A stretch of 64,000 nt of DNA from Erysipelotrichaceae bacterium NK3D112 (lineage in GTDB: Bacteria; Bacillota_I; Bacilli_A; Erysipelotrichales; Erysipelotrichaceae), in contig JNJQ01000002.1 in the NCBI GenBank assembly GCA_000701725.1, forward strand, positions 164,669-228,668, written 5' to 3'. Below, one piece after another: positions 1 to 9,507 of this stretch (its first letter is position 1; every line of letters starts with the position of its first letter). The notes beneath the pieces were generated by a model. The model made no database searches. It worked only from the letters and a program-made list of their open reading frames with translations, and had not been told where the DNA came from. The position numbers and the translations under genes are program-made.

Positions 1-704
1 ACGGCAACTATGCGCTCGAATCCGGACTCAACGAAAAATATCCGGCGATCGCGATTGAAGAGTTTGATGCGGAAACAAGTGTGCGCAGAACCAATTATAT
101 TGCTGTAAAAGAGGGTACTGAGAATTCAGACAAGATCAGAGCTCTGATTGCGGCAGTGACTTCTGACGAAGTGAAGAACTACATTGACAGCACATACAAA
201 GGAGCAGTCATTCCTTCCTTCATCGATGAAGAGGGCAATGCCCTGGCAGCTGCTGAAATCAAAGATGCAAGCGGTGAAGACACAATGATCACGGTCGGCG
301 CAACCGCTGTGCCGCATGCGCAGATTCTCAACGAAGTGGTAAAAGGACTTCTTGAGAAACACGGCTGGCAGCTCGATGTGGTCGAATATACCGATTATGT
401 TCAGCCGAACACTGCTCTTGAAGCAGGGGATCTTGACGCCAACTATTTCCAGACACTCGGCTATCTGCACAATGAAAACGAGCAGAGGGGTCTGCATCTG
501 AAGGCTGCCGTCGGCGTTCATATCGAACCGATGGGAATCTATTCCGAAAAGGTCACTTCACTGTCAGATCTGAAACCCGGCGCAAGCATCGGTGTGCCCA
601 ACGATACCGACAACTACGGACGCGCGGTTGAACTGCTCAACACGCTCGGTCTGCTTGAGAACGCTCCGCTTGATCCTGAAGCGAACCGTGAGATCAACGG
701 TTAA
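1..704 (+). CDS. metQ: MetQ-type methionine-binding lipoprotein, 3' part, with a partial second MetQ copy
   Basis: The reading frame is open from base 3, so the start and signal peptide lie outside the window. The first ~70 visible residues match the C-terminal end of a NlpA/MetQ solute-binding protein (GNYALESGL, then SDEVKNYI and GAVIPSF). After a short linker the frame continues into the N-terminal part of a second MetQ domain (ITVGATAVPHAQIL, YTDYVQPN, LDANYFQ, HIEPMGIYS, GVPNDTDNYGRA) and stops after about 140 residues, before the second lobe is completed. It lies just upstream of metN and metI, so it should deliver methionine to that importer. It could be a natural 1.5-copy protein, a recombination remnant of two tandem metQ genes, or a permuted binding protein. 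Only the upstream sequence can decide. Confidence 0.85.
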   Translation, partial: GNYALESGLNEKYPAIAIEEFDAETSVRRTNYIAVKEGTENSDKIRALIAAVTSDEVKNYIDSTYKGAVIPSFIDEEGNALAAAEIKDASGEDTMITVGATAVPHAQILNEVVKGLLEKHGWQLDVVEYTDYVQPNTALEAGDLDANYFQTLGYLHNENEQRGLHLKAAVGVHIEPMGIYSEKVTSLSDLKPGASIGVPNDTDNYGRAVELLNTLGLLENAPLDPEANREING

Positions 705-794
705 TCATTCTGCAGTGATCTGCACGGCGTCATAAAACATGCAGTATACGGCTGTTCAGGGTGAATGAACTCTGAATTACGAAAGGTTTAAGCA

Positions 795-1760
795 ATGATA
801 GTTTTAAATGATGTAAAGAAGAATTTCGGTGAGCTCGAAGTTCTCAAAGGCATATCGATCGAAATCCGTGATCATGAGATCTACGGAATCATCGGTCAAA
901 GCGGCGCCGGCAAATCAACGCTGCTCAGATGCATCAACGGACTGGAATCCTATCAGTCCGGCTCCATTACCGTGGACGGGGAGAAGATTGATATCTCCAA
1001 CCCGAAAAAACTGCGTCTTCAGCAGAAGAACATGGGCATGATCTTCCAGAATTTCAATCTGCTCACACGTCTGGATGTCTATGACAATGTGGCGCTGCCG
1101 CTGAAATTCTGGGGCATGAAGACAAAGACAGCGCAAGCCCGTGAGAAAATCAACGGATTACTGAAACTGGTCGGGCTTGAGGATAAAGTCCATGCAAGAC
1201 CGGCAGAGCTTTCCGGCGGCCAGAAACAGAGAGTGGCGATCGCCCGGGCTCTGGTGCTTGATCCCAAGATTCTTTTATGCGATGAGGCAACCAGTGCGCT
1301 TGATCCGGGCATCACCCGTGAAATCCTGGCATTGCTGCAGAAGATCAACCGTGAAATGGGCATCACGATCATCGTCGTCACCCATCAGATGGAAGTGGTC
1401 AAGCAGATCTGTGAGAGGGTTGCTTTCATCAAGGACGGCACCGTGATCGCCGAAGGAAAACCTGAAGACCTGTTTGTCAGACCTTCGAAAGAGGTCAAGG
1501 CCTTCCTGCAGGAGGAAAGCGATCATCTGCCTTCAGAGGGCGTGAATATCCAGCTCTTCTTCACCGAGGAAAGTTCGGATGAGCCGGTGATCACCATGAT
1601 GGCAAGAGAGCTCGGCATTGATTTTTCGATCTGCTGGGGCAAGCTCGAAGACTTCCGCTCCAATGTGTTCGGCAGTCTTGTCATCAATATCAGAAATGAG
1701 GATCAGGAAAGGGTGCTTTCCTATCTGAAAGACAAAAAAGTCATCGCGGAGGTGCTCTGA
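795..1760 (+). CDS. metN: Methionine ABC importer ATP-binding protein MetN
   Basis: This is a 321-residue ABC ATPase with Walker A GQSGAGKST at 34-42, signature LSGGQ at 139-143 and Walker B ending in D163-E164. A C-terminal NIL domain (about 245-321) is the methionine-sensing domain typical of MetN. It powers import of methionine bound by MetQ through MetI, at the inner face of the membrane. The ATG follows an AAAGG-type ribosome site, and metI starts 2 nt after the stop, so the two are translationally coupled. Length and domain order are normal for the family. Confidence 0.97.
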   Translation: MIVLNDVKKNFGELEVLKGISIEIRDHEIYGIIGQSGAGKSTLLRCINGLESYQSGSITVDGEKIDISNPKKLRLQQKNMGMIFQNFNLLTRLDVYDNVALPLKFWGMKTKTAQAREKINGLLKLVGLEDKVHARPAELSGGQKQRVAIARALVLDPKILLCDEATSALDPGITREILALLQKINREMGITIIVVTHQMEVVKQICERVAFIKDGTVIAEGKPEDLFVRPSKEVKAFLQEESDHLPSEGVNIQLFFTEESSDEPVITMMARELGIDFSICWGKLEDFRSNVFGSLVINIRNEDQERVLSYLKDKKVIAEVL

Positions 1761-1762
1761 TC

Positions 1763-2398
1763 ATGTATGAAACAATTCTGACCGCATTTATGCAGACGCT
1801 GATCATGGTGTTCACTTCAACCCTGATCGCGGTGATTCTCGGCTTTATTCCGGCAATCATCCTGACTCTGACTGCACCGGATGGCTTAAGACCTAACAAA
1901 ATTGTCTATGAGACACTGAGTTTTATCGTCAATGTGTTCCGCTCGTTTCCGTTTATCATCCTGCTGATCATTCTGATTCCCTTTACCAGACTGATCGTGG
2001 GCAAGGCGATCGGCACCGCCGCGGCGATTGTGCCTCTGACTGTGTCAGCAATTCCCTATATCGCAAGGGTGTTTGAGACAAGTCTCAGGGAAACAGATCC
2101 CGGCGTGATTGAAGCAGCCAGAAGCTTTGGCGCTAACGACTGGCAGATCCTCTTCTATGTTTATGTGAAGGAGTCCATTCCGAGAATGGTCAACGGAATC
2201 ATCCTGCTGATCATCTCACTGGTCGGTTTCTCAGCCATGGCGGGAACCCTTGGCGGCGGGGGAATCGGCGATGTGGCGGTGCGCTACGGCTATCAGGGAT
2301 ACAAGCTTTCCTATCTGATTGTCTGCTCGGTTATCCTGATCATCTTCGTTCAGCTGGTGCAGTCCGTCGGCAACTGGCTGTTCCGCAAACTCTCATGA
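1763..2398 (+). CDS. metI: Methionine ABC importer permease MetI
   Basis: A 211-residue integral membrane protein with about five hydrophobic segments and the ABC-permease EAA loop (EAARSFGAND, about residue 115 on) that contacts the ATPase. This is the normal length and pattern for MetI (BPD_transp_1 family). Its ribosome site GGAGGTG lies inside the last codons of metN. A hairpin terminator follows right after the stop, closing the metQNI unit. Confidence 0.97.
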   Translation: MYETILTAFMQTLIMVFTSTLIAVILGFIPAIILTLTAPDGLRPNKIVYETLSFIVNVFRSFPFIILLIILIPFTRLIVGKAIGTAAAIVPLTVSAIPYIARVFETSLRETDPGVIEAARSFGANDWQILFYVYVKESIPRMVNGIILLIISLVGFSAMAGTLGGGGIGDVAVRYGYQGYKLSYLIVCSVILIIFVQLVQSVGNWLFRKLS

Positions 2399-2403
2399 AA
2401 ATG

Positions 2404-2428
2404 AACCATGGCGAAAGTCATGGTTTTT
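2404..2428 (+). terminator. Terminator after metI
   Basis: A 7-bp inverted repeat (AACCATG/CATGGTT) separated by 8 nt and followed by a short T run, 6 nt after the metI stop. Confidence 0.7.
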
Positions 2429-2496
2429 GATTGTTCATGGCGATACAGTCATGAATGAGCGCATGGACTGGACAAGGGAAAGAATCAGTGTCTGTT

Positions 2497-2524
2497 TTGT
2501 ATTTATCCGGATTTATGGTAGAAT
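2497..2524 (+). promoter_or_regulatory. Promoter of the CBS/CorC gene pair
   Basis: -35 TTGTAT (2497-2502), 16-nt spacer, -10 TAGAAT (2519-2524) with an extended TGG immediately before it. The first gene starts 33 nt downstream. Confidence 0.6.
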
Positions 2525-2557
2525 GTTGTCCATATGATTGGAGAGTGATAAGTCTTT

Positions 2558-3847
2558 ATGGACGATGGCGGCAGTAATATATCCTGGCTCTTAACTGTTG
2601 GAATTCTGATTTTATGCGCAATGCTGTTTGCAATGATGGAAACGGCATTTGCCTCTGTTTCACGCACAAGGCTCAAAGCCCTTGCGGACAAAGGCAGAAG
2701 CGACGCGAAGACAGCAATCAATATCACAGATCATTTTGACCGTGCAATCACGACATTATTGATCTGCACAAATATAGTACATATCGCCGCCGCTTCGGTG
2801 GTAACGGTGAACGTAACCCGTATATGGGGAGTATCGGCAGTCACTCTGTCGACATTGATCACAACTCTCGCGGTATTCTTTTTCGGTGAAATGATGCCCA
2901 AGAGCATCGCCCGCAAATACAGCGAGAGGATCTCTCTTTCCATGGCGGGCCTTTTGCATTTCCTGATGGTCATCCTCACACCCATCAGCGCCGTTCTCAC
3001 ATGGATCGGCAACGCGGTCAGTTCTCTGACCAAAGGCGACAGCGATGTATCGGTCACTGAAGATGAAATCTATGACATCATTGAGGATATGACGGAACAG
3101 GGAACCCTTGACGAGGATCAGGGCGATCTCATTTCAAGTGCGCTCATGTTTCAGGAAGTCAGTGCGGAAAGTATTCTGACCAGCCGTGTGGATCTTGCGG
3201 CACTGGATGTTTCAATGAGCCAGCAGGAGATTCTTGACTTCATCAAATCCACCAATCACAGCCGTCTGCCGGTATATGAGGGAACCATTGATCATATCAT
3301 CGGTATTCTGCAGATCAGAAAATACATCCGCACCTATCTTCTTGAAGGGGAAATCAAAGATGTGAGAGATATTCTGGATGAAGTGCTGTTTGTGCACCAG
3401 TCCGCGAAAATCGCTGATCTGTTTGAAGAGATGACCGAAAAGAAGCTCAATGTCGCGGTTGTCACGGACAACTATGGCGGCACTCTGGGCATTGTCACAA
3501 TTGAGGACATTCTTGAGGAGCTGGTCGGTGAAATCTGGGATGAGGATGATCAGGTTGAGGAAAACATCGTGCAGATTGCCGATGATCTTTACAGTGTCAA
3601 AGCCAGTGAGCATGTCATTTATGTGCTGGATGATCTGAATATCCATTACAGCGACGAAGAGGAGCAGAGAATCACAAACAAGCTCATGAGTGAGCTGGCT
3701 TTTGAGAACTTCCCGCAGATTCCTTCGGAAGGCGACAGCTTTGATTATCTCAATACGCAGATCACGGTTCAGATCATGAAACAGAACCGGATTATCCGTC
3801 TGAAGGTGAAAGTGAACGATGTGAAGAAAGGAGAGGATGAGCAATGA
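2558..3847 (+). CDS. CNNM/CBS/CorC_HlyC membrane protein (hemolysin-C-like family), first copy
   Basis: A 429-residue protein: an N-terminal CNNM (DUF21) transmembrane domain with about four hydrophobic segments (residues 10-160), a CBS pair in the middle (about 190-315, including RLPVYEGTIDHIIGIL and the GGTLGIVTIEDILEELVGEIWDE stretch) and a C-terminal CorC_HlyC domain (about 330-420). Family members are linked to Mg/Co transport or efflux; old annotations call them hemolysins. The gene overlaps the next one, a paralogue of the same architecture, by 4 nt (ATGA), which suggests the two are made together and may form a heteromer. Substrate cannot be read from the sequence. Confidence 0.9.
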   Translation: MDDGGSNISWLLTVGILILCAMLFAMMETAFASVSRTRLKALADKGRSDAKTAINITDHFDRAITTLLICTNIVHIAAASVVTVNVTRIWGVSAVTLSTLITTLAVFFFGEMMPKSIARKYSERISLSMAGLLHFLMVILTPISAVLTWIGNAVSSLTKGDSDVSVTEDEIYDIIEDMTEQGTLDEDQGDLISSALMFQEVSAESILTSRVDLAALDVSMSQQEILDFIKSTNHSRLPVYEGTIDHIIGILQIRKYIRTYLLEGEIKDVRDILDEVLFVHQSAKIADLFEEMTEKKLNVAVVTDNYGGTLGIVTIEDILEELVGEIWDEDDQVEENIVQIADDLYSVKASEHVIYVLDDLNIHYSDEEEQRITNKLMSELAFENFPQIPSEGDSFDYLNTQITVQIMKQNRIIRLKVKVNDVKKGEDEQ

Positions 3848-5106
3848 GCGAGGTCACTGTATATATTGTGCTGACCGTGCTGTGTGTGGCCGGATCCGCT
3901 TTCTTCTCCGCTTCTGAAATGTCCTATTCCTCCTGCAACCGCATCCGCATTGAAAACGCGGCGGAAGAGGGGGATGAAAAAGCCAGGAAAGCCTTAAGGA
4001 TCACCGAGGAGTATGACAATGCGCTTTCGGCGATTCTTGTCGGCAACAACCTTGTCAACATTGCGGCATCATCACTGTCCTCACTCGCAGTGCTGCTGAC
4101 CCTTGGTGAAAGCTACACATGGGTGGCAACCGCGGCGGTGACTGCAGCGGTTATCATTTTCGGCGAGACGATTCCCAAGATCGCGGCGAAAAAGAATGCG
4201 ACCCGCTTTGCGCTGAGCTTTTCATCGCTGACCTCGTTTCTGATGGTCATTCTGAGACCGGTCACCTTTATCGTTGTCGGTCTGGTTGATCTGATCACCA
4301 AAGGCCTCAAGGGCGAGCAGATCATTGATGATGATGCGGCCGTGGAAGAGCTGCATTCCATCATTGAAACCGCCGAGGATGAAAATGTCATTGATGAGGA
4401 TTCCTCCGAACTGATCAGCGCCGCGATTGATTTCGCCGACATCTCCGTTTCCGAAGTCATGACCGCAAGAGTGGACATCGAAGCCATTGACATCGATGAC
4501 TCATGGGATGAGATCATTGAAACCATCGCGAACAGTCCGTTCTCAAGAATACCCGTCTATGAGGACAGCATTGACAACGTGATCGGCATCCTTTCGCTCA
4601 ATCACTTTTACAGAGCTTCCATCAATGACCGCAATGTGAATATCAGAGAGTTATTGATGCAGCCGTACTTTGTCTACAAGACCATGAAGCTGCCCAATGT
4701 GCTGGGCCTTCTGAGAGATTCCCAGCAGCACCTGGCCATCGTCACCGATGAATACGGCGGCACTCTGGGGGTTGTCACCATGGAGGATGTGCTTGAATCG
4801 CTGGTCGGCGATATCTGGGATGAAACCGACAAGGTCGAAGAGGAAATCCAGGTTGTCGATGACGGCGTGTTCCGCATTGACGGCGATACTCCCGTGCATG
4901 AGTTATGCGAACTGATGGAATGGGATGAAGTGGTCTTTGACTTTGAAAGCGAAACAGTCGGCGGCTGGTGTATTGAAATGCTCGAGCAGTTCCCGGATCC
5001 GGGCTCTTCATTCTCCTTCAGAAATGTGGATGTGAAGGTGCTTGAAACCGAAGAGCGCCGTGTGACACGCGTTGAAATCAGCGTCAGAAATGAACAGGAA
5101 GACTAA
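3844..5106 (+). CDS. CNNM/CBS/CorC_HlyC membrane protein, second copy
   Basis: A 420-residue paralogue of the preceding protein with the same order: CNNM transmembrane domain, CBS pair with FSRIPVYEDSIDNVIGIL and TDEYGGTLGVVTMEDVLESL, and a C-terminal CorC_HlyC domain. The start codon overlaps the previous stop (ATGA), and the stop overlaps the rsmE start (TAATG), so it sits in a tightly coupled run of genes. Role probably in divalent cation handling, inferred from family only. Confidence 0.9.
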   Translation: MSEVTVYIVLTVLCVAGSAFFSASEMSYSSCNRIRIENAAEEGDEKARKALRITEEYDNALSAILVGNNLVNIAASSLSSLAVLLTLGESYTWVATAAVTAAVIIFGETIPKIAAKKNATRFALSFSSLTSFLMVILRPVTFIVVGLVDLITKGLKGEQIIDDDAAVEELHSIIETAEDENVIDEDSSELISAAIDFADISVSEVMTARVDIEAIDIDDSWDEIIETIANSPFSRIPVYEDSIDNVIGILSLNHFYRASINDRNVNIRELLMQPYFVYKTMKLPNVLGLLRDSQQHLAIVTDEYGGTLGVVTMEDVLESLVGDIWDETDKVEEEIQVVDDGVFRIDGDTPVHELCELMEWDEVVFDFESETVGGWCIEMLEQFPDPGSSFSFRNVDVKVLETEERRVTRVEISVRNEQED

Positions 5107-5816
5107 TGCAGCAATATTTTATCGAACCCCTGATGAAACAGGGTGAAATCTATACATTCACAAAGGAACAGGCACATCATTTACGTGATGTGCTTCGTTT
5201 GAATCATGAGACAGTCCGCCTTGTCGATCCAAAGCATGCCTGGTTTGCGGAATGCTACAGCGAAGGGAAGGATTTTGTTGCGCTGATCAAAGAGGAAGAT
5301 CCTCGCATCAATGAGCCTTCGATCGACATCACGCTTGCCATGGCTCTGATCAGACGTGAGAAGTTTGAGCTCGTGCTGCAGAAGGCAGCGGAGCTTGGCG
5401 TGAAGCGGATTGTGCCGTTTGAATCCTCACGCTGCGTCGTACGGGCAAAAAGCGAAAAAAGCGAAAAGCAGAAAGAGCGCTACCGCAGCATCGTTCTTTC
5501 CGCCAGCGAGCAGTGCAAGCGCAATGTTGTGCCCGAAGTCACGGATGTGGTGAAATTCTCTGAACTGGACCGTTACAGATCGGAAGCGTCTCTGGCTGCC
5601 TATGAAAATGCATCGGTTCATTCAGTGAAGATTTCCGAAAGACTGAACGCCCGTTCGGTTACGGTTGTGATCGGTCCGGAAGGCGGCTTTTCAGAAGACG
5701 AAGTCAATGAACTGATCGAAATGGGATATGAGCCGGTGACCCTTGGCTCAAGAATCCTGAGAGCTGAAACAGCGGCGCTTTATGCATGCAGCGTGATCGC
5801 AGAAGGAGCGTTCTGA
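5106..5816 (+). CDS. rsmE: 16S rRNA (uracil1498-N3)-methyltransferase RsmE
   Basis: A 236-residue SPOUT-class methyltransferase. The C-terminal trefoil knot is marked by VIGPEGGFSEDEV and by LGSRILRAETA, both hallmarks of RsmE; the N-terminal part is a PUA-like fold. It methylates U1498 of 16S rRNA in the decoding region. Its start overlaps the upstream stop by 1 nt, and its stop overlaps the mtaB start (TGATG), a pairing often seen in Firmicutes. Confidence 0.96.
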   Translation: MQQYFIEPLMKQGEIYTFTKEQAHHLRDVLRLNHETVRLVDPKHAWFAECYSEGKDFVALIKEEDPRINEPSIDITLAMALIRREKFELVLQKAAELGVKRIVPFESSRCVVRAKSEKSEKQKERYRSIVLSASEQCKRNVVPEVTDVVKFSELDRYRSEASLAAYENASVHSVKISERLNARSVTVVIGPEGGFSEDEVNELIEMGYEPVTLGSRILRAETAALYACSVIAEGAF

Positions 5817-7102
5817 TGAAATTTTCAATCTGTAACCTCGGCTGCAAGGTCAATGCCTATGAATCGGAAAGCGTTGCCTCTTTGCTTGAGCATAAAGGCT
5901 GGCAGCGTGTTCCGTTTGAGGAAGAGGCGGATGCCGCTTTGATCTTCACCTGCGCTGTGACCAATACGGCCGCTTCCAAAAGCCGCAAGATGATGCACAG
6001 AATCCGCCGCAATTATCCCGATGCCATCGTTGCCATGGTCGGCTGCTATGCGCAGATTGATGACGGCATGCTGGAGGATGCACAGATCGTCGTCGGCAGC
6101 TCGCACAAGAAATCGCTGCCTGATTATCTGGATGAATACCTGGAAAACAGAAAACCCATCCGGGTGCTGGATGATCTGCGCGACACACCGTTTGAAACCC
6201 TGAGCGCGGACGGCTTTGATTCCCGTGCGCGTGCATATCTGAAAATCCAGGACGGCTGCAATCAGTTCTGCACCTATTGCGTGATTCCCTATGTCAGAGG
6301 CAGAGAGCGTTCAATGGCGCCGGATCTTGCCGTCAAAGAGGCAAAGCGCATCGCGAAGGATTACCGTGAAATCGTGCTGACCGGCATCCATACCGGCCGC
6401 TATGGCAGAGAACACGGTGTGAGCCTTTCGGAATTGATTGAACGGATTCTGGATGAAACACCTGAGCTTGCAAGAATCCGCATCTCATCGATTGAGATCA
6501 CCGAAATCGATGACAAGCTGATTGAATTAATGAAAAGCAGCGGCCGCATCGCGCGCCATCTGCACATTCCTCTGCAGGCGGGAAGCGATGAGATCTTATC
6601 CGCCATGGGCAGGCCGTACAGCACGCAGGAATACTATGATAAGATTGAACATATCAGAGATGAGCTTGGCGATGTGTCAATCTCATGCGATCTGATCACC
6701 GGTTTTCCGGGAGAGAGCGATGAGCTGTTTGACAAGGGAATGGAATTCGTCAGAAAATGCCGTTTTTCCTTCCTGCATGTATTCCCGTATTCACCGCGTG
6801 CGAATACACCGGCGGCCGTGATGAAAAACCAGATCGATCCGCGGGTTAAAAAAGCGCGCACAAATACCGCGATGCGCATCTCATCAGAACTGGCCGATGA
6901 ATACCGCAGCCAGTGGACCGGCCGCATTGCATACGTGATCACGGAGGAGACTGAAGACGGTTATACGAAGGGATACACATCGGAATACATTCCGGTGAAA
7001 ATCTCTGGTGAACTGCCGCATGGCATCCTGGCGAAGGTGAGACTTGACCGCTGTGCGGATCAGGTGATGTATGGAGAAGTGATAGAAAATGAAACTGACT
7101 GA
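5816..7102 (+). CDS. mtaB: tRNA t6A37 methylthiotransferase MtaB
   Basis: A 428-residue MiaB-family radical SAM enzyme. The N-terminal UPF0004 domain has the three cluster cysteines (in LGCKVN, FTCAVTN and VGCYAQ), the radical SAM core has CNQFCTYC near residue 150, and a TRAM-like domain lies at the C-terminus. It adds the 2-methylthio group to t6A37 in tRNA. The start is ATG 5816, because homology begins with MKFSICNLGCKVN; a longer frame from 5786 would only read through the rsmE 3' end. It overlaps murE by 14 nt. Confidence 0.94.
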   Translation: MKFSICNLGCKVNAYESESVASLLEHKGWQRVPFEEEADAALIFTCAVTNTAASKSRKMMHRIRRNYPDAIVAMVGCYAQIDDGMLEDAQIVVGSSHKKSLPDYLDEYLENRKPIRVLDDLRDTPFETLSADGFDSRARAYLKIQDGCNQFCTYCVIPYVRGRERSMAPDLAVKEAKRIAKDYREIVLTGIHTGRYGREHGVSLSELIERILDETPELARIRISSIEITEIDDKLIELMKSSGRIARHLHIPLQAGSDEILSAMGRPYSTQEYYDKIEHIRDELGDVSISCDLITGFPGESDELFDKGMEFVRKCRFSFLHVFPYSPRANTPAAVMKNQIDPRVKKARTNTAMRISSELADEYRSQWTGRIAYVITEETEDGYTKGYTSEYIPVKISGELPHGILAKVRLDRCADQVMYGEVIENETD

Positions 7103-8555
7103 ATTGTTTGAAAATGTGCCGGATATTGAAATCCGCAGTCTGATGTCCGACAGCCGCAAGCGGAAGAAGGATTCCATTTTCTTCTGTCTGAAGGGAATGA
7201 TGTTTGACGGACACAAGTTCGTCGATCAGGCGATTTCCAACGGCGCGCGGGTGATCGTGCATTCGGAGCCGCTGGAGTACATGCATCCGGATGTCACCTA
7301 TATCCGGGTAAAGGATGTGCTTGGCGTCTTCAATAAAGTCGCCGATGCCTTCTATGGCTATCCCAGCCATAAGCTGCTGATGTTCGCGGTGACCGGCACC
7401 AACGGCAAATCATCGATTTCGTGCATCATCCGCGATATCATGAACGAATTCCATCCGACCGGCTACATCGGCACGATCGCGATTGAATACGGCAGTGTCA
7501 AACTGCCCCCGCTCTTGACAACCCCGGACATTGATGATCTGCACGGCATCCTGCATGAGATGGTCGATGCGGGCATGGAATGCTGCGCGCTGGAAGCCAG
7601 CTCGATCGGCATTGAACAAAGAAGGGTGGACGCGGTTGATTTTGATGTGGCTGTGTTTACCAACCTGACCCATGACCATCTGGATTACCATGGCACCATG
7701 ACCAACTACTTCCTGGCCAAAAAGCAGCTGTTTGATTCGCTGAAGCCGGAAGCGGTCGCCATTGTCAATGCGGATGATCCCTATGGAAAAAAGATCGTCG
7801 AAGACTGCCCGTGCCGGGTAGTCACCTATGGCATTGATCATGATGCGGATTACCGCGTCACGAAGTATCAGCTGATGAAGGACAGAACACGCTTCACGCT
7901 GAAAATCGCCAACATGGAATATGAGCTTGAAACAAATCTTGTGGCAAGATTCAATATCTCCAACCTGCTCGCAGCCATTGCGGCGCTTCATGTCAAGGGG
8001 ATCTCCATCACCCAGATGATGCCCCATATCCGCGATCTCAACCAGATCGAGGGACGCATGCAGAGAATCAATGACGGCCAGCCGTTCAATATCATTGTCG
8101 ACTTTGCCCACACACCCGACGGCATTGAAAAAGTATGCCAGTATGCAAGCGCCATCACCCCCAAGGGCAAGCGCATCATTGCCATCACCGGCAGCGCCGG
8201 CAAAAGAGATACCGAAAAAAGACCGGTATTCGGGCAGATTCTTGATAAATACTGCGATATGATTATTCTGACAGAGGATGATCCCCGCAACGAGAAACCC
8301 CGTGACATCGCCATGGAAATCGCCGCCGGCATCAAAAAGACGCCGTACACAATCATCGAGGACCGCTATGACGCGATCCGCCAGGCGGTGGAGCTTGCCG
8401 ATCCCAATGACACGATCATTATTCTCGGCAAGGGCGATGAGAAATTCATCTACCGCGAATTCGGACGGGAACCTTATGAAGGGGATGACACCATCGTTCA
8501 TGAAACCCTGAAAAAGTATTATTTCAATACAGGAGGAGATTATGAAGAGCAGTAA
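7089..8555 (+). CDS. murE: UDP-N-acetylmuramyl-tripeptide synthetase MurE
   Basis: A 488-residue Mur ligase with the ATP-binding VTGTNGKSS motif near residue 100, the central ligase domain, and the C-terminal domain with [14 protein letters not shown]. It adds the third amino acid to the peptidoglycan stem peptide. The residue-selecting motif reads D397-D-P-R400-N-E-K-P404: Arg400 is the residue that contacts meso-diaminopimelate in DNPR enzymes, but Asp replaces Asn, so neither Lys nor DAP can be assigned with confidence. It overlaps both neighbours by 14 nt. It lies outside any division/cell-wall cluster. Confidence 0.93.
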   Translation: MKLTELFENVPDIEIRSLMSDSRKRKKDSIFFCLKGMMFDGHKFVDQAISNGARVIVHSEPLEYMHPDVTYIRVKDVLGVFNKVADAFYGYPSHKLLMFAVTGTNGKSSISCIIRDIMNEFHPTGYIGTIAIEYGSVKLPPLLTTPDIDDLHGILHEMVDAGMECCALEASSIGIEQRRVDAVDFDVAVFTNLTHDHLDYHGTMTNYFLAKKQLFDSLKPEAVAIVNADDPYGKKIVEDCPCRVVTYGIDHDADYRVTKYQLMKDRTRFTLKIANMEYELETNLVARFNISNLLAAIAALHVKGISITQMMPHIRDLNQIEGRMQRINDGQPFNIIVDFAHTPDGIEKVCQYASAITPKGKRIIAITGSAGKRDTEKRPVFGQILDKYCDMIILTEDDPRNEKPRDIAMEIAAGIKKTPYTIIEDRYDAIRQAVELADPNDTIIILGKGDEKFIYREFGREPYEGDDTIVHETLKKYYFNTGGDYEEQ

Positions 8556-9180
8556 GTACATCGACCATACACAGCTGAAACCCGACGCAACCAAAGAAAA
8601 GATCATCGCTTTATGCAATGAGGCCGCACAGTATGACTTCGCTTCCGTCTGTGTCAATCCGTGCTGGATTGAACTCTGCCGTGAGCAGCTGAAAGACACG
8701 GATGTCAAGGTCTGCACCGTCATCGGCTTCCCCCTTGGCGCCATGACAACAGCCGCCAAGGTGTTTGAAACAAAGGATGCCATTGAAAAGGGTGCCGAGG
8801 AAATCGACATGGTCATCAACGTCGGCAGACTCAAGGACGGCGATGACGAATATGTCACAAATGAAATTGCAGCCATCAAAGAGGCATGCGGCAATCATGT
8901 TCTCAAAGTTATCATCGAGGCATGTCTCTTGAGTGATGAGGAAAAGGTGCGTGCCTGCAAAGACAGCGAAAAGGCAGGGGCGGACTTCGTCAAGACAAGC
9001 ACCGGTTTCTCAACCGGCGGCGCAACCCTCGAGGATGTGAAGCTGATGAGAGCTTCCGTTTCAGAGAAAGTCAAAGTCAAGGCAGCCGGCGGCATCCGTG
9101 ACAAAGAGACATTCGAAAAGATGATCGAAGCAGGTGCGGAAAGAATCGGAACCAGCTCCGGCGCAAAGCTGATCGGCTGA
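8542..9180 (+). CDS. deoC: Deoxyribose-phosphate aldolase DeoC
   Basis: A 212-residue class I aldolase that splits 2-deoxyribose-5-phosphate into glyceraldehyde-3-phosphate and acetaldehyde in nucleoside breakdown. The Schiff-base lysine is K151 in FVKTSTGF, and the second conserved lysine is K180 in [18 protein letters not shown] is also family-typical. The start ATG follows AGGAGGAG inside the end of murE. Its position after a cell-wall ligase is not functionally obvious. Confidence 0.97.
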   Translation: MKSSKYIDHTQLKPDATKEKIIALCNEAAQYDFASVCVNPCWIELCREQLKDTDVKVCTVIGFPLGAMTTAAKVFETKDAIEKGAEEIDMVINVGRLKDGDDEYVTNEIAAIKEACGNHVLKVIIEACLLSDEEKVRACKDSEKAGADFVKTSTGFSTGGATLEDVKLMRASVSEKVKVKAAGGIRDKETFEKMIEAGAERIGTSSGAKLIG

Positions 9181-9194
9181 TCATTGAAAACTGT

Positions 9195-9223
9195 TTGATT
9201 TTTGCACTTCGCTTTGTTAAAAT
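9195..9223 (+). promoter_or_regulatory. Promoter of rpsU
   Basis: -35 TTGATT (9195-9200), 17-nt spacer, -10 TAAAAT (9218-9223) with extended TGT before it. Confidence 0.65.
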
Positions 9224-9259
9224 TACATTCGCTTGTGAGATGAGAGGAGGTGACAACAG

Positions 9260-9442
9260 ATGTCAAGAGTTGTGGTCAGGGAAAACGAAAGCTTTGATGA
9301 CGCACTGCGCCGTTTCAAGCGTACCGTATCCCGCAACGGTATCCTCATGGAAGTCCGCAAGAGAGAATTCTATGTCAAGCCGGGTGTTGCAAGAAGACTG
9401 AAGTCCGAAGCGGCCCGCAAGGCAAAGAGGAAGTCCAGATAA
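9260..9442 (+). CDS. rpsU: 30S ribosomal protein bS21
   Basis: A 60-residue basic protein matching bS21 over its whole length ([18 protein letters not shown], then VRKREFY and an Arg/Lys-rich tail). It binds near the anti-Shine-Dalgarno end of the 16S rRNA. A strong ribosome site (AGGAGGTGA) precedes the ATG. It has its own promoter and a strong terminator, so it is monocistronic. Confidence 0.97.
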   Translation: MSRVVVRENESFDDALRRFKRTVSRNGILMEVRKREFYVKPGVARRLKSEAARKAKRKSR

Positions 9443-9470
9443 GGAATTGCGAAAGCAGTTCCTTTTTTTC
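9441..9470 (+). terminator. Terminator of rpsU
   Basis: A 10-bp stem with one G-U pair closed by a GAAA tetraloop (9451-9454) and followed by seven T residues. A second inverted repeat just downstream (about 9478-9503) may end the convergent RpiR gene. Confidence 0.9.
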
Positions 9471-9507
9471 ACCAAAAAAGGAACTTTGCAATGGAAGTTC
9501 CTTTCAA

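Noticed and set aside
2558..5106. Annotation as hemolysins/toxins
   Set aside because: The name is historical; the domains (CNNM, CBS, CorC_HlyC) indicate a membrane protein pair linked to ion handling.
7410..8894. 494-residue open frame on the minus strand opposite murE and deoC
   Set aside because: It is the antisense shadow of two clearly identified genes, has no ribosome site of note and no family-like motifs.
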